The position numbers were made by a program, and so were the translations under genes. Under the pieces are notes generated by a model. The model made no database searches and was not told the origin of the DNA. It saw nothing but the letters and a program-made list of their open reading frames with translations. From Holosporaceae bacterium (lineage in GTDB: Bacteria; Pseudomonadota; Alphaproteobacteria; UBA3830): DNA of 6,354 nucleotides. Shown here one piece after another: positions 1 through 6,354 of the stretch. Numbering within the stretch: the first letter of the stretch is position 1; every line of letters starts with the position of its first letter. The stretch covers positions 1-6,354 of the forward strand of contig JAISYW010000113.1 in assembly GCA_031269645.1 (NCBI GenBank). The letters are read 5' to 3'.

Positions 1-1744
1 TCTTGTCCGCTGAAAGCACGCCTTTAGTGTTATAGTACTTTAATTTTGGGTTCTGTCTCTGTGACATATGCAACCTGCGAGGAGTGCGGAAATCGTAAAG
101 CACCCATGCAATTGTTCCACTGAGAAAACTCGCTTCGGCTAATTCTTTGACCTGTCGTTTGTACACGTATGCCTGACAGTCCTCAGTTCCTTTCTCGTCA
201 TAGAAACCTCTAAACTTTGGCCCTCCATCGGCGCCAAATTCAGAGACAACAGCGGGCCGGTCCATAACAGCACGGAGGCTTTCAAGCATTTTGGGTAGAC
301 CTTCAATGTCGTTTTGATACCAGCCGTAATACTCGTTAACGCTTATAATATCAACATATTTTGAAAGTCTGTCGCATACCTCACAGGCATCATAATCCAT
401 CATACATGCAGCCGTGACTAGACAATGTGCCGCAGTTTCTCTAACAATTCGGATCATTCTTTTCGCGAAAGCGAGGCGTTCGTCAGTATCCAAGTTTTCA
501 TTGCATACGCACCATGCCATAACACTAGCACGGTTGTGATCTCTCAATATTGCTTCCCGCAACTGGTTCTCAGCATCAATACAAGTCGCCTCACAATTGA
601 AAGCAATTGCCCAATAAGCTGGTATTTCTTCCCATAGTAAAATTCCGTTTTCGTCAGCTAATTGCGCCAACTTTTCGTTGTGTGGATAGTGGCTCAATCT
701 GATTAGATTGCATCCAAGTTCTTTTGCAAGCGTTATATCCTCTGACATTTCATCTTCAGTAAGGCTTCTTCCATTTTGTACACTATCTTCATGTTTTGCT
801 ATCCCCCTCAGAACAATCTTTTCGCCGTTCAGCAGTATATCAAGTGCGGACACGCTGATTTCTCGAAAACCAACCCTATCACGAACCACATCGTTTCCGA
901 AGACGCAAGTCACCTCGTAAAGTTTTGGCTTTTCCAAGCGCCAAAGCTCCGGATGGGATGTCACGCAAATTTTCCCCTTCCTATTTTTGACGGGGACTGC
1001 GATGGATAAATTTAATTCTGGGATACGTACCTCAGCTTTCCCATTTTTGTCTGGACCATCAATCTCAATTCTTATCTCAATGTTAGAAAAAGTGCCATCC
1101 CGTTTTAACGCGACGTCAAAACGTTTAATAAATGTTTCTGGTAACCGTAAAATTTCTATGCTCCTGTGGATACCCCCGTAATTAAACCAATCGAAATTTT
1201 CTGCCGGTAAGGATTCAGCTCGTCTTGTATTATCGACGACTACAATAATCCGGTTACGTTCCCGCAAAACGTCAGTTATTTCGACGAAGAAAGGCGTCGA
1301 AGCACCGACGTGCTTGCCAAGATAATTCCCGTTGACGAAAATTTTCGCCTCATTTGCCACAGCGCCGAATTTCAAAAATACGCGTTCGCCGATTTTTTTC
1401 CGGCATATGAAAACGCGAGTATAAACCGCAATACCTTCGTAAAGATAATACCTTTCCGCTTCTGTGTTCCAACAGGACGGTACTTTGATGCTGTCCCAGT
1501 CATCAAACGAATAATCGATGGCGTTGAAAAAACCTTTATCATCCTTTTCTTCTTCCAGATACCATTTTGCGCGAATACATGTATTAAAAGGGTCGGCTTC
1601 GAATCTCCATATGCCATTGAGCGATTCTTTATCACGGAATCTGTCGAATATATACCCGTTATGATCGAGTTTCTTACTATCGTAAAAATCCTCATAATCG
1701 GCCTTATGTACGCTCTCGTTGAAAATTTTCGTTTTCTTTTGCAT
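1..1744 (-). CDS. GH2 glycoside hydrolase, probable beta-glucuronidase (3' end outside window)
   Basis: The frame is open for 581 codons from ATG 1744 to the window edge; an in-frame TGA 9 nt upstream fixes this start, with GGAGG 11 nt before it. The translation shows the GH2 order: jelly-roll sugar-binding domain (about 1-180), immunoglobulin-like domain (about 180-275), TIM barrel (from about 276). Barrel landmarks are GIAKHED (H318), SHYP (H352), the acid/base Glu in CNEN (E416) and the nucleophile Glu in SEFGADG (E502). Near the edge an N-T-K triplet (N572, K574) followed by GV matches the NxK motif by which bacterial beta-glucuronidases read the glucuronide carboxylate; these positions lie close to E. 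coli UidA E413, E504, N566 and K568. About 20 residues are probably missing, judging by the 603-residue E. coli enzyme. There is no signal peptide and about 15 cysteines, suggesting a cytoplasmic enzyme. The segment between WEEIPAYW and the acid/base region is short, so the active-site loop of E. coli GUS is absent. A galacturonidase or another GH2 activity is the main alternative. Confidence 0.88.
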   Translation of the reverse strand, partial: MQKKTKIFNESVHKADYEDFYDSKKLDHNGYIFDRFRDKESLNGIWRFEADPFNTCIRAKWYLEEEKDDKGFFNAIDYSFDDWDSIKVPSCWNTEAERYYLYEGIAVYTRVFICRKKIGERVFLKFGAVANEAKIFVNGNYLGKHVGASTPFFVEITDVLRERNRIIVVVDNTRRAESLPAENFDWFNYGGIHRSIEILRLPETFIKRFDVALKRDGTFSNIEIRIEIDGPDKNGKAEVRIPELNLSIAVPVKNRKGKICVTSHPELWRLEKPKLYEVTCVFGNDVVRDRVGFREISVSALDILLNGEKIVLRGIAKHEDSVQNGRSLTEDEMSEDITLAKELGCNLIRLSHYPHNEKLAQLADENGILLWEEIPAYWAIAFNCEATCIDAENQLREAILRDHNRASVMAWCVCNENLDTDERLAFAKRMIRIVRETAAHCLVTAACMMDYDACEVCDRLSKYVDIISVNEYYGWYQNDIEGLPKMLESLRAVMDRPAVVSEFGADGGPKFRGFYDEKGTEDCQAYVYKRQVKELAEASFLSGTIAWVLYDFRTPRRLHMSQRQNPKLKYYNTKGVLSADK

Positions 1745-1755
1745 TGAGTGTCATT

Positions 1756-1760
1756 CCTCC
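1756..1760 (-). promoter_or_regulatory. Ribosome binding site of the GH2 gene
   Basis: GGAGG on the minus strand lies 11 nt before ATG 1744, a slightly long spacing. Another ATG (1754) sits only 1 nt after the site in a different frame and gives just 16 codons, so it is not a credible start. The GH2 frame has a TGA at 1751-1753, which excludes any start upstream of 1744. Confidence 0.7.
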
Positions 1761-1766
1761 TCATAT

Positions 1767-1796
1767 ATTGTATTCAGGCGGTGCTGTTTTTATGAA
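1767..1796 (-). promoter_or_regulatory. Possible sigma-70-type promoter ahead of the GH2 gene
   Basis: On the minus strand TTCATA (1791-1796, four of six matches to TTGACA) is followed after 18 bp by TACAAT (1767-1772, five of six matches to TATAAT). Transcription would begin just before the GGAGG of the GH2 gene. The -35 element lies inside the right arm of the neighbouring inverted repeat. Short AT-rich matches like this arise by chance, so the call rests mainly on position in the only sizeable gap of the cluster. Confidence 0.35.
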
Positions 1797-1812
1797 ACCG
1801 CATTTCACAAAA
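1788..1812. repeat. 10-5-10 inverted repeat, possible operator
   Basis: On the minus strand the arms TTTTGTGAAA and TTTCATAAAA flank a 5-nt GC-rich centre (TGCGG). Nine of ten positions are exact complements and the tenth is a G-T pair in RNA. The core TGAAA-N5-TTTCA resembles LacI-family operators, although catabolite-response elements normally have a 4-nt centre. It lies just after the stop of the ABC-like gene and overlaps the candidate -35 of the GH2 gene. No T-run follows and the stem is AT-rich, so it is a poor terminator; an operator or mRNA-processing hairpin fits better. Confidence 0.4.
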
Positions 1813-1821
1813 TATGAATCT

Positions 1822-3261
1822 TTATGTTGAATCAACAAAATCTTCTTTTAACGTCTTAGCGTCAATGACATAAATTTTGTTACATACGCCCTTTAAGTCG
1901 TCGGGATTATTAGCGGTACAAATTACGCCCATACCTCGTTTTTTCGCTTCGACGATAAAATCGAAAATGTGATTATACATAGTGTTATCAATGCCCGAGA
2001 ACAAATCATCCATAATTATAATTTTCTTTTTCGAAAGAATCCATTTGTACAACGAGACGGCGAGTTGTGTGGTGTTATTGGCAAGACATAACTCTTTCCC
2101 TGCTGGAATTACGCCGGATTTTGTCTTTTCAAAAAAATAACTGACGGCGAATCTCTCCATGTTGGCTTTTATAATTTTCAACGGATTTTCATAATACTGA
2201 AGAGCCGCTATCGTGAGGTTATCTCTTAAACTGAGATTAGGGAAAATACACTTTTGAAAATCGCCAGTATAACCTATTGCTGAATCAATCGAAGGTTTTG
2301 TTAAAGAAACCGAGTCAATATCTTTTCCGCAAATTGAGATGCTACCGCATAAAACACGTGATTTGCCCAGGAGCAAATCGATAATCCACGTATGCTTGTT
2401 TTCGGCGTTCCAAAAACCTATTACCTCTCCTTGTCTTATAGTGAAGCTCACGTCATGAAGTTCTTTGGTATCGATGTGCGCTGCGACGAGCAATAATGGG
2501 ACTTCTTCATCTATGCGAGAAATCCTTTCATTACGAAATCGGTTTCCGGTCAAAACTTTTTCGATAAACGCGAAACCGGGATCTCCTTTAAAGAATACTC
2601 CAGCGATTTTCCCACTTTTAAACGCTAAAACTCTGTCTGCCAGTTTTTGGACCTTATTGATGCTAGGATCAATTAAAATCAATGAAGTCTCCATTTTAGC
2701 AATTTTCAGACATCTTGAAAAAACGAGAAATTCTCCGTCGTTATAATTTGCCGCCGTGTCTTCGATAATGATAATCGCCGCTTTCGATGCCAACGCTCTT
2801 GCCAATTCCACAATATGACACTGAGCGAGCGTGAGTTCTCCGGCTTTAGCATTAGGGGAAAGGCGTACCCCGATTTTTTCGAAAATGTCTTTCGTAATTG
2901 AGGCCATGAGCTTGTAATTCACGCGCCAACCGCCGTAGCGTGCCAATGGACGAATACAAATGTTTTCGGCGATAGTCACATCCATGAACAAGTTGGTTCT
3001 TTGGCCTATATAAAAAATCCCTGCGTTATTCGCGGCTAGCATAGAGTTTATACGAATCGATTCCCCTTTCAAAAATATCTCACCAGAATCAATTTTTGAT
3101 ATTCCAGCTAACGCTTTTGCCAAAACTGAATGACCTGCATCGCCAAATCCTATCAATCCGAGCGTTTCTTTTTCATAAAGAGAGAACCCGATATTATCCA
3201 AAACCGGATTTTGACGATCGTTCTTTTGTAGGTTTTCGCACCTTAACACTTCATTTTTCAT
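1822..3261 (-). CDS. Degenerate tandem sugar-ABC ATPase-like protein (RbsA/MglA family, pseudo-ATPase)
   Basis: This 479-residue protein aligns by eye along its length with sugar-import ATPases such as RbsA, which are about 500 residues with two nucleotide-binding domains (here about 1-245 and 250-479). The catalytic motifs are eroded. In domain 1 the Walker A is GFGDAGHS with H44 where Lys belongs, the signature reads LTLAQ (143-147), Walker B has E167-D168 instead of Asp-Glu, and the H-loop His aligns with P199; the Q-loop Gln (Q87) remains. In domain 2 the P-loop glycines are lost (282-292), the LSGGNQQ signature has become LANNTTQ (393-399), and Walker B is MDD (D418, D419 for Glu), while the D-loop GID (423-425) is kept. 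The frame has no internal stop. AAAGG overlaps the kinase stop codon 8 nt before the ATG, so translation is probably coupled. No permease or binding protein is visible. A regulatory role is inferred, not shown; weak ATP binding cannot be excluded. Confidence 0.85.
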   Translation of the reverse strand: MKNEVLRCENLQKNDRQNPVLDNIGFSLYEKETLGLIGFGDAGHSVLAKALAGISKIDSGEIFLKGESIRINSMLAANNAGIFYIGQRTNLFMDVTIAENICIRPLARYGGWRVNYKLMASITKDIFEKIGVRLSPNAKAGELTLAQCHIVELARALASKAAIIIIEDTAANYNDGEFLVFSRCLKIAKMETSLILIDPSINKVQKLADRVLAFKSGKIAGVFFKGDPGFAFIEKVLTGNRFRNERISRIDEEVPLLLVAAHIDTKELHDVSFTIRQGEVIGFWNAENKHTWIIDLLLGKSRVLCGSISICGKDIDSVSLTKPSIDSAIGYTGDFQKCIFPNLSLRDNLTIAALQYYENPLKIIKANMERFAVSYFFEKTKSGVIPAGKELCLANNTTQLAVSLYKWILSKKKIIIMDDLFSGIDNTMYNHIFDFIVEAKKRGMGVICTANNPDDLKGVCNKIYVIDAKTLKEDFVDST

Positions 3262-3272
3262 GTTAAGCGCCT

Positions 3273-4301
3273 TTAAGTATCATTAGCCTTCGGCAATCGA
3301 ATTTCAATAGTGGTTCCGACACCATATGTGCTATATACTCGTAGTCCATAATTAGATCCATAGAAGAATTTTATACGTTGATTCACGTTAATCATCGCAA
3401 TACCGCTGTTTTTTCTGATATTTTGAATCTGAGGCGTTTTGTTTTCGGCAAGAGCTATCTCCAACGCTTTGAACCTGTCACTGTCCATTCCGATACCATC
3501 ATCTATGACATAGATAGTCAAAGTATCTTGAGTAAAAAACGCACGGATAGTTACGGTTCCATGCCCAGATTTAAGTTCCAATCCGTGATGGATTGCGTTT
3601 TCAACAAGAGGCTGTATCGTCAGGACCGGCATTTTGTAATCATAGATATCATCGTCTTCGATCTGTTTTATAAAAGTAAATTTTTCAGGAAAACGGTATC
3701 GCTGAATTATCAGATAATTCTCAACATTATCCAATTCGACGGCAAAAGTTGCCATGTTGTCGGTACTGCTGACATTATTTCGAAAGAGCGTCGCCAACGA
3801 TTCGGTCATTTCGGCGATTTCGATAGATCTTTGCGTCAACGCGTGACTTCTAATCGTATCAAGCGTGTTGTATAAGAAATGTGGGTTGATCTGACTCTGT
3901 AATGCTGACATTTCAGCCTGAGATTTTAAAATTTGTGACGTGTATTCGTTGTAAAGTGCGTTTTTAACCACGTTTATGAGGCCATTCGTCCCTGTTGTGC
4001 CAATTTCTCCAGAAGTATCCAACATCTTCGCTCTCGAATCATTCGCTTGCGTTCCTATCGACCTTACTGTCTTTTCGAGGTTTAATAGTGGGATTAAAGT
4101 GATTCTCAAAATAATATAAAATAATGCAAAATGAGCGCACAAAAAGGAAAACGCTAAAACCCACCACCGTGATGACCTGTGTTCGACGGGTTGTGCACGG
4201 ACTAACATGTAAAAAATCGCGCATACGACCGTAATATCGAGGAGAATAACAAGCCAAGCGCGCTTTCCAAGACTCCAGTTTTTCTCAGGCATTACTGTCA
4301 T
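3273..4301 (-). CDS. Sensor histidine kinase, YesM/LytS type, with minimal extracytoplasmic loop
   Basis: This 342-residue membrane kinase should phosphorylate itself and pass the phosphate to the regulator encoded just upstream. Two hydrophobic segments (about 14-36 and 46-73) are separated by only about nine residues. A HAMP-like linker with a coiled-coil region follows (about 68-135). The His_kinase domain carries the H box SQINPHFLYNTLD with phospho-acceptor H141. The ATPase domain has the N box QPLVENAIHHG (N235), the G1 box DDGIGM (267-272), a G2 box GIAMINV in which Ala302 replaces the usual second Gly, and a final GVGTTIEI. Typical YesM proteins approach 600 residues and carry a large extracytoplasmic sensor domain, which is absent here. 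The ATG overlaps the regulator's TGA as ATGA, indicating translational coupling. I chose this first Met because of that overlap; a second Met at position 4 is possible. The stimulus is unknown. Confidence 0.93.
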   Translation of the reverse strand: MTVMPEKNWSLGKRAWLVILLDITVVCAIFYMLVRAQPVEHRSSRWWVLAFSFLCAHFALFYIILRITLIPLLNLEKTVRSIGTQANDSRAKMLDTSGEIGTTGTNGLINVVKNALYNEYTSQILKSQAEMSALQSQINPHFLYNTLDTIRSHALTQRSIEIAEMTESLATLFRNNVSSTDNMATFAVELDNVENYLIIQRYRFPEKFTFIKQIEDDDIYDYKMPVLTIQPLVENAIHHGLELKSGHGTVTIRAFFTQDTLTIYVIDDGIGMDSDRFKALEIALAENKTPQIQNIRKNSGIAMINVNQRIKFFYGSNYGLRVYSTYGVGTTIEIRLPKANDT

Positions 4302-5887
4302 GCGTAAAAATTCCTGTAATCTATTGGCTTTATACCGACAAACTTTGTGAATACCTTGCTAAAATATTTTGCATCCGAGAAACCGACGGAACAAGCTATT
4401 TCAGAAATGCTGCCCGAGGTTTCCCTCAACATCTTCTTTGATTCATCGACTCTTACTTCCGTAAGATACTCTATAAGGTTCGAGCCCGTTTCTTTTTTGA
4501 AGAGCGTACTCAAATAGTTTGGATTGAGGAAAACTTCCTTGGCGATCGATTCAAGAGTAATTGATTCAGAGTAATGGAGACGTATGTATTTTTTCGTTTG
4601 TCGTATCGAGCTGCTTTCCTGAGTTTCAATGACGCTGCTCATTTCGTTGATTACATCTTTTACTAGATCGGTAATACACATTTCTAACATAGAAATCGTG
4701 AAACAACCGAGCAGACGATCTCTTATCTCTAAGAGATTGATGTTCGGTTCATATTCCGTTATTAACTGACTGATGTGTTCATATATTTTTTTTATTATTA
4801 GATAACACAGCCGATAAAGAGCAAATAGTCCTGACGGGTGAGCTGCGGCGTATTCGAATATTATTTTTCGGATTAACCCAGTCGTTTGAGAAACGTCCAT
4901 TGACTCCACGCAACTTAAAATCCTCACCATATCGGACTGAGGAGGTACTCCTCGATCCTCAATGCGCTCCTTGGGTAAGCTTTCGTATGAATACGCTTTT
5001 CCCAACCCAAAATCAATCCGCTGTTGGAGCGCAGTAACCGCGGTTTTGAAAGAAGCGTAAATTTCCGACGGGTTAGAAACATTTTTCCCGATAGCGATAG
5101 TGATATGATACAACTCATATTGATTGGGACTTGCTTTCAATAACTCGTTTAGATACTCCCGCTTCCGCGGCAGCGATTCGTGTAAACTGCCGGAATAATT
5201 CATCACGAAATATCCAATGGAATCGCGGCATAACATCTCAATATCAAAACAATCGTTTTTAAGTTTGTTGAAAAAACGCTCACATATGGTTTCTGTAATC
5301 GAAGTCAGCGACATTTCGTTGGCCCCCGCATAATCGAGTTTGACCAATACGACGCAGAAATTTTCTCCCTCAACATGGAAGAGGCCCGCAAGTTCGTGTT
5401 CGTGGTGAAAATCTCTTTTTAGCAAATCCTGCATGAAACGCCTTCGTATCATACGATTACTCGAATCAAGTCTCGTTTTAATGTGCTCGATTTCACGATT
5501 ATTATTCTCTTTGTGCGTAACTCTCTCATTTATACTAGAAAACAGTTCGTTAAGTTCATTCTTTTTTATCGGCTTCAGAAGGTAATCAATTACACCGAAC
5601 TTCAAAGCGCTTTGCGCATATTCAAAATCCCTATAGCCGCTTATTATCGCGAAAAGAATTTCTGGGAGTACATTGTGGGTTTTTTCTATTAATTCTATTC
5701 CAGACATACCCGGCATTCTTATATCAGTTATGACAAAGTTCGGCCTTTTTTCAAGTATCAAATCGAAAGCATCGAGTCCATTCTGCGCCTCGCCTACTAT
5801 TTGTATATCTATTGCGGAATAATCTGTCAAATTTTTAATCAGTTCAATTATTCCGCGTTCGTCGTCGACAATGATTACCGAAAGCAT
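4298..5887 (-). CDS. Two-component response regulator, YesN-like, receiver plus AraC-type DNA-binding domain
   Basis: This 529-residue transcription factor starts with a CheY-like receiver (about 1-120) holding the acidic pair D8/D9, the phospho-acceptor D55 in ITDIRMPG, the switch Ser S83 and the conserved K105 in LLKP. A long middle region (about 125-425) is typical of YesN-type regulators and has no motif I can name. The C-terminal 100 residues (about 429-529) form an AraC/XylS domain with two helix-turn-helix units: the first around 442-468, the second around 494-525 with the family signature IACSVGFSDAKYFSKVF ending in P-x-x-YR. Phosphorylation by the overlapping kinase gene product should promote binding to promoters of carbohydrate genes; the GH2 gene is a natural candidate target but this is inferred. 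The start has GGAGG five nt upstream (5893-5897). Confidence 0.95.
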   Translation of the reverse strand: MLSVIIVDDERGIIELIKNLTDYSAIDIQIVGEAQNGLDAFDLILEKRPNFVITDIRMPGMSGIELIEKTHNVLPEILFAIISGYRDFEYAQSALKFGVIDYLLKPIKKNELNELFSSINERVTHKENNNREIEHIKTRLDSSNRMIRRRFMQDLLKRDFHHEHELAGLFHVEGENFCVVLVKLDYAGANEMSLTSITETICERFFNKLKNDCFDIEMLCRDSIGYFVMNYSGSLHESLPRKREYLNELLKASPNQYELYHITIAIGKNVSNPSEIYASFKTAVTALQQRIDFGLGKAYSYESLPKERIEDRGVPPQSDMVRILSCVESMDVSQTTGLIRKIIFEYAAAHPSGLFALYRLCYLIIKKIYEHISQLITEYEPNINLLEIRDRLLGCFTISMLEMCITDLVKDVINEMSSVIETQESSSIRQTKKYIRLHYSESITLESIAKEVFLNPNYLSTLFKKETGSNLIEYLTEVRVDESKKMLRETSGSISEIACSVGFSDAKYFSKVFTKFVGIKPIDYRNFYA

Positions 5888-5892
5888 GTTTT

Positions 5893-5897
5893 CCTCC
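5893..5897 (-). promoter_or_regulatory. Ribosome binding site of the response regulator
   Basis: GGAGG, within AAAGGAGG, lies 5 nt before ATG 5887. It sits in the 36-bp gap after the lactonase-like gene and supports this start. I see no promoter or terminator in the gap, so the regulator is probably co-transcribed with the gene before it. Confidence 0.85.
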
Positions 5898-5923
5898 TTT
5901 CAAAAAACTTGGCTGTTGACGGA

Positions 5924-6354
5924 TTATTCATAATAACCGGCGTCCGATTTGATCAAGCAATCGAACTGTTTTTCGTCATGTCCGCACCATACTTTGGCGT
6001 TATATAAGCGTTTCAACTTGAGGATTTGTTCAGCGGTACGCGCATAACCCAACGTGTCATAAGGAACGCGAGGCATTCTGACGGGAGGTCCCATATTCGC
6101 TTCAACAGCAAGAGCGTCGGAAGCCAGAATAACAGCCCCAATTTTTTTGAGCATAATCCTTAACCCCATCATACCAAAAGCGTGCCCTGATCCCCAATTG
6201 TGTATAAATACTCCAGGCAACAGCTCCATTTCGCAGATTTCATTCGGGACAAGTTCCCAATTCAACTCAGCCTCTATCCAGTGTTCGATGTCCTTTCGGA
6301 TATACGAACCCATTTCCTTATTTAATCCATATAATTTCATAACCTGAGTAAACT
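5924..6354 (-). CDS. Metallo-beta-lactamase-fold hydrolase, N-acyl homoserine lactonase-like (5' end outside window)
   Basis: Only the C-terminal part is visible. A Met lies at 6340, but the frame stays open to the edge (codons for F-T-Q-V precede it) and no ribosome binding site is seen there, so the real start is upstream. Numbering from that Met, the fragment shows GSGHAFG (H53), ASDAL (D75) and WCGHDEKQ (H121). These match the third metal-binding His, the bridging Asp and the final His of MBL-fold lactonases such as AiiA and AttM/BlcC; the GHD-x-x-Q ending is typical of that subgroup. The N-terminal HxHxDH motif would lie outside the window. The family hydrolyses lactones or related esters with two metal ions. 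Clostridial members need not act on homoserine lactones, and a sugar-derived lactone is an equally reasonable guess here. It precedes the regulator by 36 bp and is probably in the same operon. Confidence 0.8.
   Translation of the reverse strand, partial: FTQVMKLYGLNKEMGSYIRKDIEHWIEAELNWELVPNEICEMELLPGVFIHNWGSGHAFGMMGLRIMLKKIGAVILASDALAVEANMGPPVRMPRVPYDTLGYARTAEQILKLKRLYNAKVWCGHDEKQFDCLIKSDAGYYE

Noticed and set aside
1..1744. GH2 gene as a frameshifted pseudogene
   Set aside because: Reading codon by codon from ATG 1744 gives one uninterrupted frame with all catalytic motifs in register to the window edge; only the stop codon lies outside.
1310..1747. Plus-strand open frame of 145 codons
   Set aside because: It lies wholly opposite the N-terminal part of the GH2 gene, whose minus-strand frame encodes a clear family match; the plus-strand translation has no recognisable domain.
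1704..1754. A 16-codon leader-like frame overlapping the GH2 start
   Set aside because: Its ATG is only 1 nt from GGAGG, too close for efficient initiation, and the peptide shows no regulatory pattern.
1372..1764. Minus-strand open frame of 130 codons starting inside the GH2 ribosome binding site
   Set aside because: It overlaps the GH2 frame out of register, is rich in Arg, Lys and Ile as expected of a shadow frame, and its start lies within the GGAGG region itself.
1788..1812. Rho-independent terminator after the ABC-like gene
   Set aside because: The stem is nearly all A-T pairs and is followed on the minus strand by AACAGC rather than a run of T.
3378..3875. Plus-strand open frame of 165 codons
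   Set aside because: It is antisense to the histidine kinase catalytic region, which has all expected boxes; no independent start signal or domain is seen.
5924..6340. Lactonase-like gene as a complete short protein starting at the Met at 6340
   Set aside because: The frame remains open upstream, no ribosome binding site precedes that Met, and the family needs an N-terminal HxHxDH metal site that is not in the fragment.

Overview
All five genes that can be supported in this window lie on the minus strand and follow one another closely, so the reading order is from the right edge to the left. In that order they are: (1) the C-terminal part of a metallo-beta-lactamase-fold hydrolase resembling the N-acyl homoserine lactonase family (5924-6354, 5' end outside the window); (2) a 529-residue AraC-type response regulator of the YesN kind (4298-5887); (3) a 342-residue sensor histidine kinase of the YesM/LytS kind (3273-4301); (4) a 479-residue tandem ATPase of the sugar-ABC (RbsA/MglA/XylG) type whose nucleotide-binding motifs are largely destroyed (1822-3261); and (5) a glycoside hydrolase family 2 enzyme, most likely a beta-glucuronidase, which runs off the left edge (1-1744).

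The YesMN pair, strong GGAGG-type ribosome binding sites, moderately AT-rich base composition (judged by eye) and a cysteine-rich cytoplasmic GH2 enzyme suggest an anaerobic, carbohydrate-using Firmicute, probably a gut-type clostridium. Spirochaetes and a few other groups also carry YesMN systems, so the lineage is not fixed by this sequence.

The layout is operon-like. The regulator and kinase overlap by an ATGA, the kinase and ABC protein are separated by 11 bp with the ribosome binding site touching the kinase stop codon, and the lactonase-like gene is 36 bp ahead of the regulator. The widest gap (77 bp, 1745-1821) precedes the GH2 gene. It holds a 10+5+10 inverted repeat overlapping a plausible promoter. 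No stretch of 300 bp or more lacks a gene, and I saw no tRNA, rRNA, CRISPR array, insertion sequence or clear rho-independent terminator.

The most unusual feature is the ABC-like protein. It is a full-length open frame with recognisable RbsA architecture, yet both Walker A motifs, both signature motifs and the first H-loop are altered, and no permease or binding protein is visible. Its neighbour kinase lacks the large extracytoplasmic sensor domain of typical YesM proteins. I infer, without proof, that the pseudo-ATPase could be a regulatory or sensing partner of the two-component system controlling the glycoside hydrolase, rather than the motor of an importer.
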